Source of the DNA: Desulfobacteraceae bacterium UBA2174
GTDB lineage: Bacteria; Desulfobacterota; Desulfobacteria; Desulfobacterales; UBA2174
Assembly (NCBI GenBank): GCA_002327445.1
Contig: DCWA01000008.1
Location: 1-64,000, forward strand
Length of the DNA stretch: 64,000 bases
Direction: 5' to 3'
Both the position numbers and the translations under genes were made by a program. Of this stretch, positions 42,917 to 52,904 are shown piece by piece (within the stretch, counting starts at the first letter, position 1; every line of letters starts with the position of its first letter). The notes beneath the pieces are model-generated. The model was not told the DNA's origin and made no database searches. It saw only the letters and a program-made list of their open reading frames with translations.

Positions 42917-43717
42917 ATGGATAACCTTTGCCGTCAGGCGGCGCGCAATCTCGCCGCCGTTCGCCAACATCAACCGCTGGTCCATAATATTACCAATCTG
43001 GTGGTCATGAACGTGACGGCCAATGCGCTGCTGGCCGTCGGCGCCTCCCCGGTCATGGCCCACGCCCGAGACGAAGTCGAGGAGATGGTGGGGCTGGCCC
43101 GGGCCTTGGTGCTCAACATCGGCACCCTGACCAAGGACTGGGTGGACGCCATGCTTCTGGCGGCCCGCAGAGCTAACGCGCTGGGGCGACCCGTGGTGCT
43201 GGATCCGGTCGGCGCGGGCGCCACCGCCCTGCGCACCCGCACGGCCCACCGAATCATGGACGAGACGACCGTGACCGTAATCCGGGGCAACGCATCGGAA
43301 ATCCTGGCCTTGGACCAGGGAAACGCCGCCACCCGGGGGGTGGACAGCGCCCACGGCGTGGCGGATGCCGCCGCCTCCGCCGACCGTCTGGCCCGGGACC
43401 GGGGCACCGTGGTGGCCGTCACCGGCGCCACCGACCTGGTCACCGACGGTGCGCGGGAGGTCCGGATCGCCAACGGCCATCCACTCATGGGACGCATCAC
43501 CGGCTCCGGATGCACCGCCACGGCCTTGGTCGCCGCTTTTCTGGCGGTCGATCCGGACCCGCTCTCGGCGACCGCCACGGCGCTGGCCTTCTTCGGCCTG
43601 GCCGGCGAGCGGGCTGCGGCATCAGCCTCGGCCCCGGGCTCCTTCCAGGTGGCGCTGCTCGACGCCCTGTACACCCTCAGCCCCGAGGCCCTGGAAAAAG
43701 GCAGTCGATTCGAATGA
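42917..43717 (+). CDS. thiM: Hydroxyethylthiazole kinase
   Basis: The 266-aa ThiM salvages thiazole by phosphorylating hydroxyethylthiazole for thiamine synthesis. Visible are PLVHNITNLVVMNVTANALL, VLDPVGAGATALR, TVIRGNASEIL and the C-terminal GRITGSGCTATALVAAF catalytic Cys/anion-hole motif. The start at 42917 has ggag nine bases earlier; an ATG six bases upstream is too close to it. thiE is not adjacent. No TPP riboswitch is recognised in 42663-42916, which holds no gene. Confidence 0.9.
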   Translation: MDNLCRQAARNLAAVRQHQPLVHNITNLVVMNVTANALLAVGASPVMAHARDEVEEMVGLARALVLNIGTLTKDWVDAMLLAARRANALGRPVVLDPVGAGATALRTRTAHRIMDETTVTVIRGNASEILALDQGNAATRGVDSAHGVADAAASADRLARDRGTVVAVTGATDLVTDGAREVRIANGHPLMGRITGSGCTATALVAAFLAVDPDPLSATATALAFFGLAGERAAASASAPGSFQVALLDALYTLSPEALEKGSRFE

Positions 43718-43760
43718 GAAATAGGCACCGGAATGAAGGCCACCACTGGAAGGCGCCCTG

Positions 43761-44867
43761 ATGGCCCGAACGAGAGCGGTCCCACCACCGAGACAGTTGA
43801 TCCGCTGGCTTCCGCTCCTGGCGATCGCCCTACTGCTGGCCGCCTGCGCCGGCCTCGACCGCCAGACGGCGCCAGTGCCAGGCGCCGCATCCCCCGACGC
43901 GTACTTCAACCGCCTGTTCACCCGCTCCGGCGGCGGTTGGACTGGGGGCGACGGCACCTTGTCGGTCCCTCTGGGCGACGGCCGCACGCTCTGGCTCTTC
44001 GGCGACAGCTTCCTGGGCACGGTAAATCCCGACGGCACCCGTCCGGAGGACGCCCCCCTGGTACGCAACTGCATCGTGGTCCAAGACGGCGACACCCTGA
44101 GCACTCGCACCGGAGGCAGCCCAGCCGCTCCAGAGTCGTTTTTCCCGCCCCAGGCTCCCGGTGAGTGGTGCTGGCCGGCGGACGCCACGGTCCAGAACGG
44201 GAAGGTGTTCGTCATCCTGCACCGCTTCCACCAGGGACGCCCCCTGCTGTGGGACTGGCAGTGGACGGGCACCGTCGTGGCCGAGATGGGCCTGCCGGAA
44301 TTGGAAATCGAACGCATCACGCCCCTGGCCGTCGCCAACGGGGTGATGTACGGCGCCATCCTGGAGCGGGCCGAGGGCATCTACATCTACGGAGTGGCCG
44401 AGCACGGCAACAGCCGGTGGATGCACGTCGCCCGGGCCCCTCCGGGCCGCTTCCTCGGTCCGTGGACCTTTTTCGACGGAAGCGGGTGGTCGCCGGATCC
44501 GGCCTCCACCCGGCCCGTGCTGGATGGCGTCTCAACCCAGTTCGGCCTCGTCGCCCTGCCCGGAGACGGCCTGGCCCTGGTGACCATGGACAACCGGGTG
44601 CCGTTCAGCGCAGACATCGTGATGTACCGGGCGGCGCACCCGGAAGGCCCCTGGCAAGGCCCATGCCGGCTCTACCGCGCTCCGGAGGCCGGCGCCGCCA
44701 TCGCCGCCTACAATCCTTTCGTCCATCCCCAGTTCACCACCGGCGACCGCCTGCTGGTCTCCTACAATGTCAATCACGTCACCGAGCCGGCAGCGCTCTA
44801 CCGGGACGCGACGATCTACCGGCCCCGCTTCATCCGCATCGATCCGTCCGCCTGCCCGGCGCCCTGA
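43761..44867 (+). CDS. Lipoprotein with DUF4185/DUF5005-type beta-propeller
   Basis: The 368-aa protein has a signal peptide with lipobox LLAACA (Cys about 29). The mature part looks like a five-bladed glycosidase-type propeller: TLWLFGDSFLGTVNPDGTR, ESFFPPQAPGEWCWPADATV and SYNVNHVTEPAALYRDATIY. Such proteins may bind or cleave envelope glycans. The start is 44 bases after thiM, same strand, but with no functional relation. Confidence 0.65.
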   Translation: MARTRAVPPPRQLIRWLPLLAIALLLAACAGLDRQTAPVPGAASPDAYFNRLFTRSGGGWTGGDGTLSVPLGDGRTLWLFGDSFLGTVNPDGTRPEDAPLVRNCIVVQDGDTLSTRTGGSPAAPESFFPPQAPGEWCWPADATVQNGKVFVILHRFHQGRPLLWDWQWTGTVVAEMGLPELEIERITPLAVANGVMYGAILERAEGIYIYGVAEHGNSRWMHVARAPPGRFLGPWTFFDGSGWSPDPASTRPVLDGVSTQFGLVALPGDGLALVTMDNRVPFSADIVMYRAAHPEGPWQGPCRLYRAPEAGAAIAAYNPFVHPQFTTGDRLLVSYNVNHVTEPAALYRDATIYRPRFIRIDPSACPAP

Positions 44868-45751
44868 AAAACCCGGCCGATAAAAACAGTCTACTTGATC
44901 GCACCAGATTGTTTTCAAACGCCCGGACAGCGCTGCAGCGCTGGCGATGCGGCCCTGCATTCCTGAGACAAACTTTTTCTTTGGCAATAGCTCGCTACTG
45001 TCCGGGCCAACGGACGATAGGCGCCTCAGACAGTTCCGGGGCAGCGGTCCTGTTCGCCTTGCTCCCGCCGGGAAAAAATACGGCAAAAGCGTCAGACCAA
45101 GGCACTTCGATTGAGCTTTTCAGAAATCTGAAATTTTGAACAGGGCGGCCAGGGGGTTGACTTGGCGACCGACCGGGAAGCTGTCTGAGGCGCATAGAGC
45201 GCGTTGGCCGCAACCGTACCAGCCTTGTGCAAACGGCGCTGCATTTCGATGATGCACTGACAGATCGCCCACATTATGGCGCGGTTGCGGTCTACGGGCG
45301 CTTGGCGCCGAGTTCTTGCCGGCGGCGCAAGTCAGCCTCCGGCCGCCCCCGGTATTTTCAAGTGACTGAAGAGAGGAAAACTTCGTAGGCCAGGTGCCGG
45401 CGTCCGCAAGACGCCCTGGATCCGGCGCCCCGGAAAACTCGGCGCCAACCGTCCATAAGCCTGGACAGGGCCGGCCCCCTTCCGTCATTGCTGGACCCGA
45501 TCCGTAATTCATGTTTATCCGGACGAAACCGCGGAAACCGCTTTCACCGACGTGTCTAACCAGTCACGATAGCGCCCGGCGGCGGCGCCGACCAAGGGCC
45601 CAATTCACGGCAGGGAAAGAAAGCGGTAGAGACAAAGGATCGCCAGGACAGCGGAAAGGAGCAGCACCACGCGCTGCTGGTCGGGGGAAAAACGCTTCAT
45701 GGGGTGAATCGGCGGGCACGGCGCCATGGCCGCGCCCGCTTTCGGAAGGGA
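44868..45751. other. Gene-poor intergenic region
   Basis: About 880 bases without a convincing gene on either strand. Frames present are short and lack ribosome sites or family patterns. The region contains a 13-bp inverted repeat (45021-45033 / 45181-45193). It may be the debris of a lost gene. Confidence 0.5.
45021..45193. repeat. 13-bp inverted repeat, 147-bp spacing
   Basis: gcgcctcagacag (45021-45033) and ctgtctgaggcgc (45181-45193) are exact inverse copies. The enclosed sequence has no frame. It could be a MITE-like insertion or a long stem. No target duplication was established. Confidence 0.4.
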
Positions 45752-46969
45752 TTATTCAGCATCCAGCCCAAAGGCCGTGTGGAGTACCCGCACCGCCAGC
45801 TCGGTGTACTTTTCCTCGACGATGCACGAGATGCGGATCTCCGAGGTGCTGATCATCATGATGTTGATGTTTTCGCGGGCCAGGGTGTTGAACATCACCG
45901 AGGCCACGCCGCTGTGGTTCTTCATGCCCACGCCGACCACGGACACCTTGGCGATGTCCGTGTCGCCAAGCACCTCCTTGGCGCCGATCTTGGCGGCAAC
46001 CTTCTTCTGGATGGTCATGGCCTTTTTGAAATCGGCCTTGGGCACAGTGAAGGTCAGGTCCGTCTTGCCGCTGGCCCGAGTGTTCTGAATGATCATGTCC
46101 ACCACGATCCCGGCGTCGGCGACGGGGGAAAAAATCTTCGCCGCCACCCCGGGTTGATCGGGAACCCCGCGCAACGTGATACGGGCCTCGTCCTTGTGGT
46201 GGGTGACGGCCGACACCACCAGTTGCTCCATGCCGGAATCTTCGGGAACGACCATGGTACCTTCCTCCTCGCTGAAAGACGAACGCACGTGCACCGGGAT
46301 TCTGTACTTTTTGGCGAAGCCCACCGAGCGGATCTGCAAGACCTTGGCCCCCAGGCTGGCCATGTTGAGCATCTCGTCGTAGGAAACTGCCTTGAGCTTG
46401 CGTGCCTTGGCGCAGATGTTGGGGTCGGCGGTATAGATCCCGTCCACGTCGGTGTAGATCTCGCAGACATCGGCGTTGAGCGCCGCGGCGATGGCCACCG
46501 CCGAAGTGTCCGAGCCGCCCCGGCCCAACGTGGTGATGTCGCCGGCGGTGTCAGCTCCCTGGAAGCCGGCCACCACCACGATGTGGCGCTTGGACAGATG
46601 GGACTTGACCCGCTGGGCGCGGATCTCGATGATGCGCGCGTTGCCGAAATCGGTGTCGGTGAGCACCTCGGCCTGGTGGCCGAGCATCGACACCGCTGCG
46701 TAGCCCTTGGCCCGCAGTACCATGGCCAGTAGAGCCGCCGTGGTCTGCTCGCCGGTGGCCAGCAGCACGTCCAGCTCCCGTTTGTCCGGGTCGTCGGCCG
46801 CCTTGCAGGCCAACTGGATCAGGCCATCGGTGACCCCGGCCATGGCCGATACCACCACCACCACGTCGTTGCCCTGATCGAAGGTCGCCGCCACCCGACG
46901 CGCCACGTTGCCGATGCGTTCGAGGTTGGCCACCGAGGTGCCTCCGAATTTTTGGACGATCAAAGCCAT
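45752..46969 (-). CDS. lysC: Aspartate kinase
   Basis: The 405-aa enzyme phosphorylates aspartate, the first step to Lys, Thr and Met. It has VQKFGGTSVANLERIGNVA at the N terminus, LGRGGSDTSAVAIAAALNAD and FTVPKADFKKAMTI in paired ACT domains that sense Lys/Thr. The ATG at 46969 has aaggag five bases away. It is the last gene of the leftward phoH-to-lysC cluster, 24 bases after tsaE. Confidence 0.95.
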   Translation of the reverse strand: MALIVQKFGGTSVANLERIGNVARRVAATFDQGNDVVVVVSAMAGVTDGLIQLACKAADDPDKRELDVLLATGEQTTAALLAMVLRAKGYAAVSMLGHQAEVLTDTDFGNARIIEIRAQRVKSHLSKRHIVVVAGFQGADTAGDITTLGRGGSDTSAVAIAAALNADVCEIYTDVDGIYTADPNICAKARKLKAVSYDEMLNMASLGAKVLQIRSVGFAKKYRIPVHVRSSFSEEEGTMVVPEDSGMEQLVVSAVTHHKDEARITLRGVPDQPGVAAKIFSPVADAGIVVDMIIQNTRASGKTDLTFTVPKADFKKAMTIQKKVAAKIGAKEVLGDTDIAKVSVVGVGMKNHSGVASVMFNTLARENINIMMISTSEIRISCIVEEKYTELAVRVLHTAFGLDAE

Positions 46970-46993
46970 ACGCACTCCTTGAAACGGACCTGT

Positions 46994-47500
46994 TTACGCA
47001 CTGAAGGGATCCTGCCGCCATTCGGCGGCCAAATCTCTTAACAAAATATCCGTGTGGCGTCCACCAGCGATCAACGTGATCCGGCGCTGTTGTTCCCCGG
47101 TGATTTCCAGGCGGACGGCCAGATGATCGGTGGGCAGGTCCGCGGCGGCGGCCTCCGCCCACTCGATGGCCACCACCGCGTCCTGGTCGAGGCGTTCGAG
47201 CAGGCCGACGGCCTCCAGGTCCGCCCCTTCGCCCAGACGGTACAGATCGGCATGACACAGGGGGATTCGCCCCTGGTACTCGTTGATCAAGGTGAACGAA
47301 GGGCTGGTGACGTAACAGTCCGGCGGCACCGCCAACCCCTGGGCCAGGCCTTGGACGAAGGTGGTCTTGCCGCTGCCCAGATCTCCCGTGAGGGCAATCA
47401 CCAGCCCGGGCGGGGCCAGGCGCCCCAGTTCCCGCGCCAGCCGGCGGGTGACCATGGGCGAGGGGCAGTCGCAGACCAACCGTCGGCCGTCGGGATTCAA
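46994..47500 (-). CDS. tsaE: tRNA t6A biosynthesis ATPase TsaE
   Basis: The 168-aa ATPase has Walker A ALTGDLGSGKTTFVQGLAQG, SPSFTLINEY and HADLYRL, all diagnostic of TsaE, which acts with TsaB/TsaD in t6A37 formation. The start is TTG at 47500, which overlaps the nnrD stop (TTGA) and has ggagg just before it. A long merged frame across nnrD in this phase is an artefact. The order nnrD-tsaE-lysC is typical for the group. Confidence 0.9.
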   Translation of the reverse strand: MNPDGRRLVCDCPSPMVTRRLARELGRLAPPGLVIALTGDLGSGKTTFVQGLAQGLAVPPDCYVTSPSFTLINEYQGRIPLCHADLYRLGEGADLEAVGLLERLDQDAVVAIEWAEAAAADLPTDHLAVRLEITGEQQRRITLIAGGRHTDILLRDLAAEWRQDPFSA

Positions 47501-49089
47501 ATCCCCACCTCCACGAGAGGCAGGGAAAAGTTCTCGCCCCCTTCGAAAAGCTCGGCGAACACCTCCGGCAGGGCCCCCATGACCTCGCCGGCAAGGTACC
47601 CGCGCGGTCCCCTGCGCCGGGCCAGGCGATCGGCGGCTTCGGCATGCAGAAAAACCCCCAGCCGCGCGGCCGCCTCCGGGCCGTGCCCCTGGGCCACCAA
47701 TCCGGCGATGATGCCGGTGAGCACATCGCCCATGCCGCCGCCGGCCATGCCCGCATTGCCGCCGGGATTGATCCAGACGATCCCTTCGGGAGCGGCCACC
47801 ACCGTGCGGGCCCCTTTCAGAACCACGCAGATGCCGTAGCGCACCGCCAGGGTGCGGGCCGCCGCGGGTCGATCGGCCTGAACGGCGGCCGTGGTGGAAC
47901 CGAGTAGCCGGGCCATTTCCCCCGGATGCGGGGTGAGGATCAGCGGCGAGCGGACCTCGTCGAAGACCTGGGGAGTCTCGGCGAGGATGTTCAAGGCGTC
48001 GGCATCGATGACCACGGGTGCCGGGCATCCCCTCACCACGGCCCGCACCAGGCGGGCGGTGGCCTCGGCGGTGCCGAGGCCCGGACCGATGGCCAGACAC
48101 GCCTTGCCCGGATACAGGTGCTCCACCGCCGTGAGAGCCGCAGCGCCGAGGATTCCCGGCTGGCTTTCGGACAGGGGCGCGGTCATCACCTCCAGCAGGC
48201 GCGATTCCACCGAAGGCGCCAGGGAAGCCGGCACCCCCAGGGTCACGAGGCCGGCGCCGGCCCGCATGGCCGCGGTGGCGCTCATCACCGCCGCCCCGGT
48301 CTTGCCCGTACCGCCGGCGATCACCAGCAGGTGGCCGCAGGTGCCCTTGTGGGCATCGGCGGCCCGTGGCGCCAGGGTGTCGCGGACTTCGGCGGCAGTG
48401 AGCAGTTGCTGGGTCGGACCGATGCGGCGGGCGATGCGCGGCGGAATGCCGATATCCACCACAAAAAGCCGCCCGGTGAGCCCGGCGCCCGGGTAGAGCA
48501 GGTGGCCGACCTTGGCGAAGGCGAAGGTGGCGGTGGCCTCGGCCCGCACGGCCCGGCCGAGGACCTGGCCGGTATCGGCGCTGAGCCCCGAGGGGATATC
48601 CACCGCGAACACCGGCCGCCGGCTGGCATTGATGAAATCGATGACCTGGCCGTGGAGGCCGCGCACCTCGGCGTTGAGTCCGGTGCCGAAAATGGCGTCG
48701 ATCCAGACGTGCGACTGCGCGAGCAGACTTTGCCGGGCCTCGAAGGCCTCGGCGTCGGGCACCTCCACCACCGGCACGCCCAGGGGATCGAGCAGGGCGA
48801 GGTTGGCGGCGGCGTCCCCGCCGATCATCCGGCGCTCGGCCAGCAGAAACACCGTCACATCCAGCCCGCGCTGGGCCAGGTAGCGGGCCATGACGAAGCC
48901 GTCGCCCCCATTGTTGCCCCGGCCGGCCGCCACGCCGATGCGCCGGCCGTAAAGATCGCCGAAGACCTCGAGAAAACTGCGCACCGCGCCGCGACCGGCG
49001 TTTTCCATCAGCACGCGCCCCGGGATGCCGAACTCCTGGATGGTGGCGCGGTCCATGGCCTGGATTTCCGAGGCCGTCACGATATCCAT
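47497..49089 (-). CDS. nnrD: Bifunctional NAD(P)H-hydrate epimerase/dehydratase
   Basis: The 530-aa fusion repairs hydrated NAD(P)H. The N-terminal epimerase (YjeF_N) has GRVLMENAGRGA and GRGNNGGDGFVMARYL. The C-terminal dehydratase has GTGKTGAAVMSATAAMRAGA and NPGGNAGMAGGGMGDVLTGI. Both halves are complete. It overlaps tsaE by four bases and lies 50 bases after ybeY, in the same operon. Confidence 0.95.
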   Translation of the reverse strand: MDIVTASEIQAMDRATIQEFGIPGRVLMENAGRGAVRSFLEVFGDLYGRRIGVAAGRGNNGGDGFVMARYLAQRGLDVTVFLLAERRMIGGDAAANLALLDPLGVPVVEVPDAEAFEARQSLLAQSHVWIDAIFGTGLNAEVRGLHGQVIDFINASRRPVFAVDIPSGLSADTGQVLGRAVRAEATATFAFAKVGHLLYPGAGLTGRLFVVDIGIPPRIARRIGPTQQLLTAAEVRDTLAPRAADAHKGTCGHLLVIAGGTGKTGAAVMSATAAMRAGAGLVTLGVPASLAPSVESRLLEVMTAPLSESQPGILGAAALTAVEHLYPGKACLAIGPGLGTAEATARLVRAVVRGCPAPVVIDADALNILAETPQVFDEVRSPLILTPHPGEMARLLGSTTAAVQADRPAAARTLAVRYGICVVLKGARTVVAAPEGIVWINPGGNAGMAGGGMGDVLTGIIAGLVAQGHGPEAAARLGVFLHAEAADRLARRRGPRGYLAGEVMGALPEVFAELFEGGENFSLPLVEVGI

Positions 49090-49139
49090 GGGTAGTATCC
49101 TTTTTGGAAACGGGCGCGCCCGCAGCGCCCCCGGATGGG

Positions 49140-49592
49140 TCAGTCCCCTGGCTCCTTGGCCGCCAGCACCGCCAGGAGCTCGGCGCTCCTGGCCTCCATG
49201 GCGGCCGCATCGGAATCGGGGGTTTCATGATCGTAGCCGAACAGGTGCAGCACCCCGTGCACCAGCAGCTCGGTAAGGCGCTCCGCCGCCGGCATGCCGG
49301 CGGCCTCGGCCTCGCGGCAGGCTGTCTCGGCGCTGATGATCACGTCGCCGAGCAGGTCGGGGTTGACCCCGCTGAAATCGCCTTCGCGCATGGCGAAGGA
49401 AATCACGTTGGTCGGGCCGCTGCGGCCCAGGTATTGCCGGTTGATGACGGCGATCTGCGCGTCATCGACGATCACCAGCGACAGCTCACCCTCTGGACAT
49501 CCCAAGGCGTTTAAGATGGCCCGGGCCTGCTGCGCCAGGTTTTGGGTCGTGATCGGCAGCAGGCTCTGGCGGTTGTCGATCAGAACGGCCAT
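49140..49592 (-). CDS. ybeY: Endoribonuclease YbeY
   Basis: The 150-aa single-strand RNase works in 16S rRNA 3' maturation. The zinc triad HGVLHLFGYDH is intact, preceded by GPTNVISFAM. The ATG at 49592 starts MAVLIDNRQSL; the gene begins inside the end of the 7TM-HD gene (107-bp overlap). Neighbours phoH and 7TM-HD are its common partners. Confidence 0.9.
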   Translation of the reverse strand: MAVLIDNRQSLLPITTQNLAQQARAILNALGCPEGELSLVIVDDAQIAVINRQYLGRSGPTNVISFAMREGDFSGVNPDLLGDVIISAETACREAEAAGMPAAERLTELLVHGVLHLFGYDHETPDSDAAAMEARSAELLAVLAAKEPGD

Positions 49593-51876
49593 TTTTCCCC
49601 TTTCCATCCGACTCCGACCGCTCGGGGTACTCGATCCGATGATGGTGAATCCCGTTGAGAATCTTGGTGAAACTCTTGGCGATGCGGTTCAGGTCCTTCA
49701 GGGTCAGCTCGCAGTCGTCGAGTTGACCGTCGGAGAAGATCTTGTTGATCAGGTTGTGCACCAGCCCCTTGATCCGCGATGGCGTCGGGTTATCCAGGGT
49801 CCGCGAAGCGGCCTCGACCACGTCGGCCAGCATCACCAGTCCCGCCTCCCGGGTCTGGGGCCGGGGGCCGGGGTACCGGTAGTCGTCCGCGTTGACATTG
49901 CCTTCCCCGTGGATTTGCCGCGCCCGCTCATAGAAGTAAGCGATGAGGCTGGTGCCGTGGCTCTGGCAGATGGTGTCGACGATGGTCTGGCCCAGCTTGT
50001 GCTTGCGGGCCATTTCCACCCCGTCCTTGACATGGGCCACCAGGATGCGCTTGGACATCGAGGGCGCCAGCTTGTCGTGGGGATTCTTTCCGTTGCGCTG
50101 GTTCTCGATGAAATACAGCGGCTTCTTGACCTTGCCGATGTCGTGGTAGTACCCGCAGACCTTGGCCAGCAGCGGGTTGGCACCGATCTCGGCCGCGGCG
50201 GCCTCCACCAGGGAGCCGACGATCATCGAGTGGTGGTAGGTGCCGGGAGCCTCCATCATCAACCGGCGCAGGATCGGCCGGTCCAGGTTGGCCAATTCCA
50301 ACAGTGTGATGTCCGTGGTGTACCCGAAGGCCAGCTCCACCAGCGGGGTGAGCCCGGCGGTCACGATCCCCGCCCCCAGGCCGCCCATCATCGCCAATCC
50401 CCAGCACCAGAGCAGCTCGGCGCCATTGCCGTTCCAGGTGTACAGGGCGATGGCCGATACCGGCACCAGGTTGAACAGCGCCAGACGCACCCCGGCGGTG
50501 ATGAAGGTCTTGCGCTCCCGGCAGTGCTGCATCCAGTAGGCGCCCAGGGCGCCGTTGAGCAGAAAGAAGAACAGCAGGGGAAGGGCCTCCGGCACGATCA
50601 ACGGCAATGCCGCCGCCAGGGCGATGGCGGTCGCCAGCGCCAGATCGAGCCCGAAAAAGAGGCACACGAGCATGGCCCCGCTGGCCAGGGGCATGCCGAA
50701 AAAGACGGCCGTCGGCGTCAGGCCCATCGGTTGCACCTGGCCCAACCCGTTGCTCAAGGCCAGGGTGAGCCGGGCCAGGACGAAAAAAAGCAGGAGCACC
50801 GCGGCCAGGAAGATCAGGTTGCGCAGCGGTGCCCGATCGAAATCGGCGCTGCGGCGCAGGCCGACGATGTTGAGCACCGCCAGAAGGCAGAAGACCATCA
50901 TGCCGGCGCCGATGCTCCGGCGGATCCCCGCCTGCCGGTCGCTTTCGGGCTGCAGGGCGTCCAGCTTCACCAGATGGACGGGGTTGACACGTTCGCCTTC
51001 ACGCAGAATCATCTCGCCGGTCTTGATCTGGTAGAGCACCGGCTTGACGTTTTCCACCGCCAGGCGGCGCCGTTCGGCGCTTTCACTCCGATTCAAGGTA
51101 ATGTTGGGCTGAATCATGCGCCGGGTCAGGTCGACGATCACCCCCCCCAGGGGCGCGTCGACATCCCTGAGCAGGGGCTCGCCGACCACCGGGACAAGGT
51201 CCTTGGCCTCTTCGAAGGCGTAAAGTTTATCCAGCTCGTTGACCAGCCGCTCCTTTTGCGTGGCGATGTCCCTCAGCACGATCCCCCGGGACACTTCGCG
51301 CAGCAGCATCTCCTTGTTGGTCACCACCCCGTTTTCGAGGATGTCGCTGGCGATGGCGGCAATCCGCTCGGCGACGGATGCCGCGAAACCCGCCGCGGTC
51401 AGAATCTCGAATGCTTCCGGACTGATGGAAATACCCAGGTCCTCCGCGAAGGCTTCCCTCAACGGAGTTGGCGCCACGGGTGGCACCTGCCCCCCGGTGC
51501 CACTGATCCGTCGGGCCTGGTCGAGTTCCCGCCTCAGGAACTCGAGTTCGAGGGCGTCGCGCATCCGGACAAAGGCCTGGAACACCTGTTCGGACAGGGC
51601 GGGAATCCGCTGGCTGTCCAGGTCGTACACCGTCTGGACGGCCTGCTCCACCTCGCTGCGCTTCTCCTCGGTGGCGGCAACATCCTCGATGAAAAAATCC
51701 CGCGGCGCCTTGATGTCCTTTTCGGCCACGTCCCCCACCCCGTAGCTGTCCCGCACGGGCGCCGAACGGGGGAACACCAGGGCGGCAAAGATCGCGGCCA
51801 CCATCAGCAGGATCGCCCATTGCAGCAGCGGCTGCTGCGCGAAGGCGCGGGCTATGGCGCTGTCAGGCTTGCCCAT
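49486..51876 (-). CDS. 7TM-HD family phosphodiesterase (PgpH-like)
   Basis: The roughly 796-aa protein has an N-terminal extracytoplasmic 7TMR-HDED domain (60-340), seven membrane segments (about 345-540) and a C-terminal HD domain: TYHHSMIVGSLVEAA, CGYYHDIGKVKKP and HGTSLIAYFYE. PgpH proteins hydrolyse cyclic di-AMP; whether this organism makes it is not shown. The start may be ATG 51876 or an upstream TTG at 51897. The C-terminal 35 residues overlap ybeY. It is co-transcribed with phoH. Confidence 0.85.
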   Translation of the reverse strand: MGKPDSAIARAFAQQPLLQWAILLMVAAIFAALVFPRSAPVRDSYGVGDVAEKDIKAPRDFFIEDVAATEEKRSEVEQAVQTVYDLDSQRIPALSEQVFQAFVRMRDALELEFLRRELDQARRISGTGGQVPPVAPTPLREAFAEDLGISISPEAFEILTAAGFAASVAERIAAIASDILENGVVTNKEMLLREVSRGIVLRDIATQKERLVNELDKLYAFEEAKDLVPVVGEPLLRDVDAPLGGVIVDLTRRMIQPNITLNRSESAERRRLAVENVKPVLYQIKTGEMILREGERVNPVHLVKLDALQPESDRQAGIRRSIGAGMMVFCLLAVLNIVGLRRSADFDRAPLRNLIFLAAVLLLFFVLARLTLALSNGLGQVQPMGLTPTAVFFGMPLASGAMLVCLFFGLDLALATAIALAAALPLIVPEALPLLFFFLLNGALGAYWMQHCRERKTFITAGVRLALFNLVPVSAIALYTWNGNGAELLWCWGLAMMGGLGAGIVTAGLTPLVELAFGYTTDITLLELANLDRPILRRLMMEAPGTYHHSMIVGSLVEAAAAEIGANPLLAKVCGYYHDIGKVKKPLYFIENQRNGKNPHDKLAPSMSKRILVAHVKDGVEMARKHKLGQTIVDTICQSHGTSLIAYFYERARQIHGEGNVNADDYRYPGPRPQTREAGLVMLADVVEAASRTLDNPTPSRIKGLVHNLINKIFSDGQLDDCELTLKDLNRIAKSFTKILNGIHHHRIEYPERSESDGKGKNGRSDRQPPEPAADHDPKPGAAGPGHLKRLGMSRG

Positions 51877-51902
51877 GGTGAATACGGACTCTTGCAACGG
51901 CT

Positions 51903-52904
51903 TCAGGCCGATGCGTCCCGGAGTTGGCGCATTCGCTGGTCGTGGTCTTCGTATGCCTGGATGATGGCCTGGACCAGGCGGTGGCGCACCACGTCCTGCT
52001 TGGAGAAAAAAACGAAGCGAATGCTCTCGATGTGCTTGAGGATCTCGATGCTCTGGACCAGTCCGGACACTTTTCCCTCCGGCAGGTCGGTCTGGGTGAT
52101 GTCGCCGGTGATCACGGCTTTGGAATTGAAACCGATGCGCGTCAGAAACATTTTCATCTGCTCGCCGGTGGTGTTCTGGGCTTCATCGAGGATCACGAAG
52201 GCGTCGTTGAGGGTGCGTCCGCGCATGAAGGCCAGGGGCGCAACCTCGATCACGCCCTGCTGAATCAGGCTGCTGGCCCGCTCGAAACGCACCATGTCGT
52301 GCAGTGCGTCGTAGAGCGGCCGCAGGTATGGGTCGACCTTCTCGGCCAGATCGCCGGGCAGAAACCCCAGGGCTTCTCCGGCTTCCACCGCCGGCCGTGT
52401 CAGGATGATCCGGTTGACCAGACCCTTGGTGAGCGAGGCGATAGCCATGGCCATCGCCAGGTAGGTCTTGCCGGTCCCCGCCGGACCGACCCCGAAGACC
52501 ATGTCCGATTCGCGCATGGCGTCGATATAGGCCTTCTGAGCGGGGCTTTTGGGCGTCACGGCCCGTTTTTTGGCCGTGACGTAGACCGTATCGAGAAAGA
52601 CTTGGCGCAGATCGGCCTTGGCATCGGCCGCCAGGATGGCCACGGCCTGGTCCACATCCGGACCGTAGACGGGGTATCCGCTTTTGAGGAGCCCGTAGAG
52701 CTGCCGCAATACGTTTCGCGCCAGTTCGCAGGCGATGGGATCGCCCCCGATGGCCACACTGTTGCCCCTCACATCGATCTTCACCCCGACGCCGGCCTCA
52801 AGCCGCCGCAGGTTGGCGTTCTGTTCACCGATGAGCTGCTGGGCGAGCTGCGCGTCGGCAAAGGTCATCCGGGCGCACTGGTTTTCCGAAACGGCTTGGG
52901 GCAT
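51903..52904 (-). CDS. ybeZ: PhoH-family ATPase/RNA-processing protein
   Basis: The 333-aa PhoH-like protein has GPAGTGKTYLAMAMAIASL (P-loop) and FVILDEAQNTTGEQMKMFL, with an N-terminal KH-like region (GVKIDVRGNSVAIGG). YbeZ/PhoH works with YbeY in rRNA processing. The start at 52904 gives the family start MPQAVSENQCARM; an upstream extension to 52973 lacks similarity. It is the first gene of the leftward operon. Confidence 0.9.
   Translation of the reverse strand: MPQAVSENQCARMTFADAQLAQQLIGEQNANLRRLEAGVGVKIDVRGNSVAIGGDPIACELARNVLRQLYGLLKSGYPVYGPDVDQAVAILAADAKADLRQVFLDTVYVTAKKRAVTPKSPAQKAYIDAMRESDMVFGVGPAGTGKTYLAMAMAIASLTKGLVNRIILTRPAVEAGEALGFLPGDLAEKVDPYLRPLYDALHDMVRFERASSLIQQGVIEVAPLAFMRGRTLNDAFVILDEAQNTTGEQMKMFLTRIGFNSKAVITGDITQTDLPEGKVSGLVQSIEILKHIESIRFVFFSKQDVVRHRLVQAIIQAYEDHDQRMRQLRDASA

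Noticed and set aside
46994..49228. 744-codon minus-strand frame as one gene
   Set aside because: Only its end is TsaE; the rest runs out of phase through nnrD, which is clearly coding in another frame.
49294..52263. 989-codon plus-strand frame
   Set aside because: Antisense to ybeY, the 7TM-HD gene and phoH, with a shadow-like His/Gln/Gly composition.
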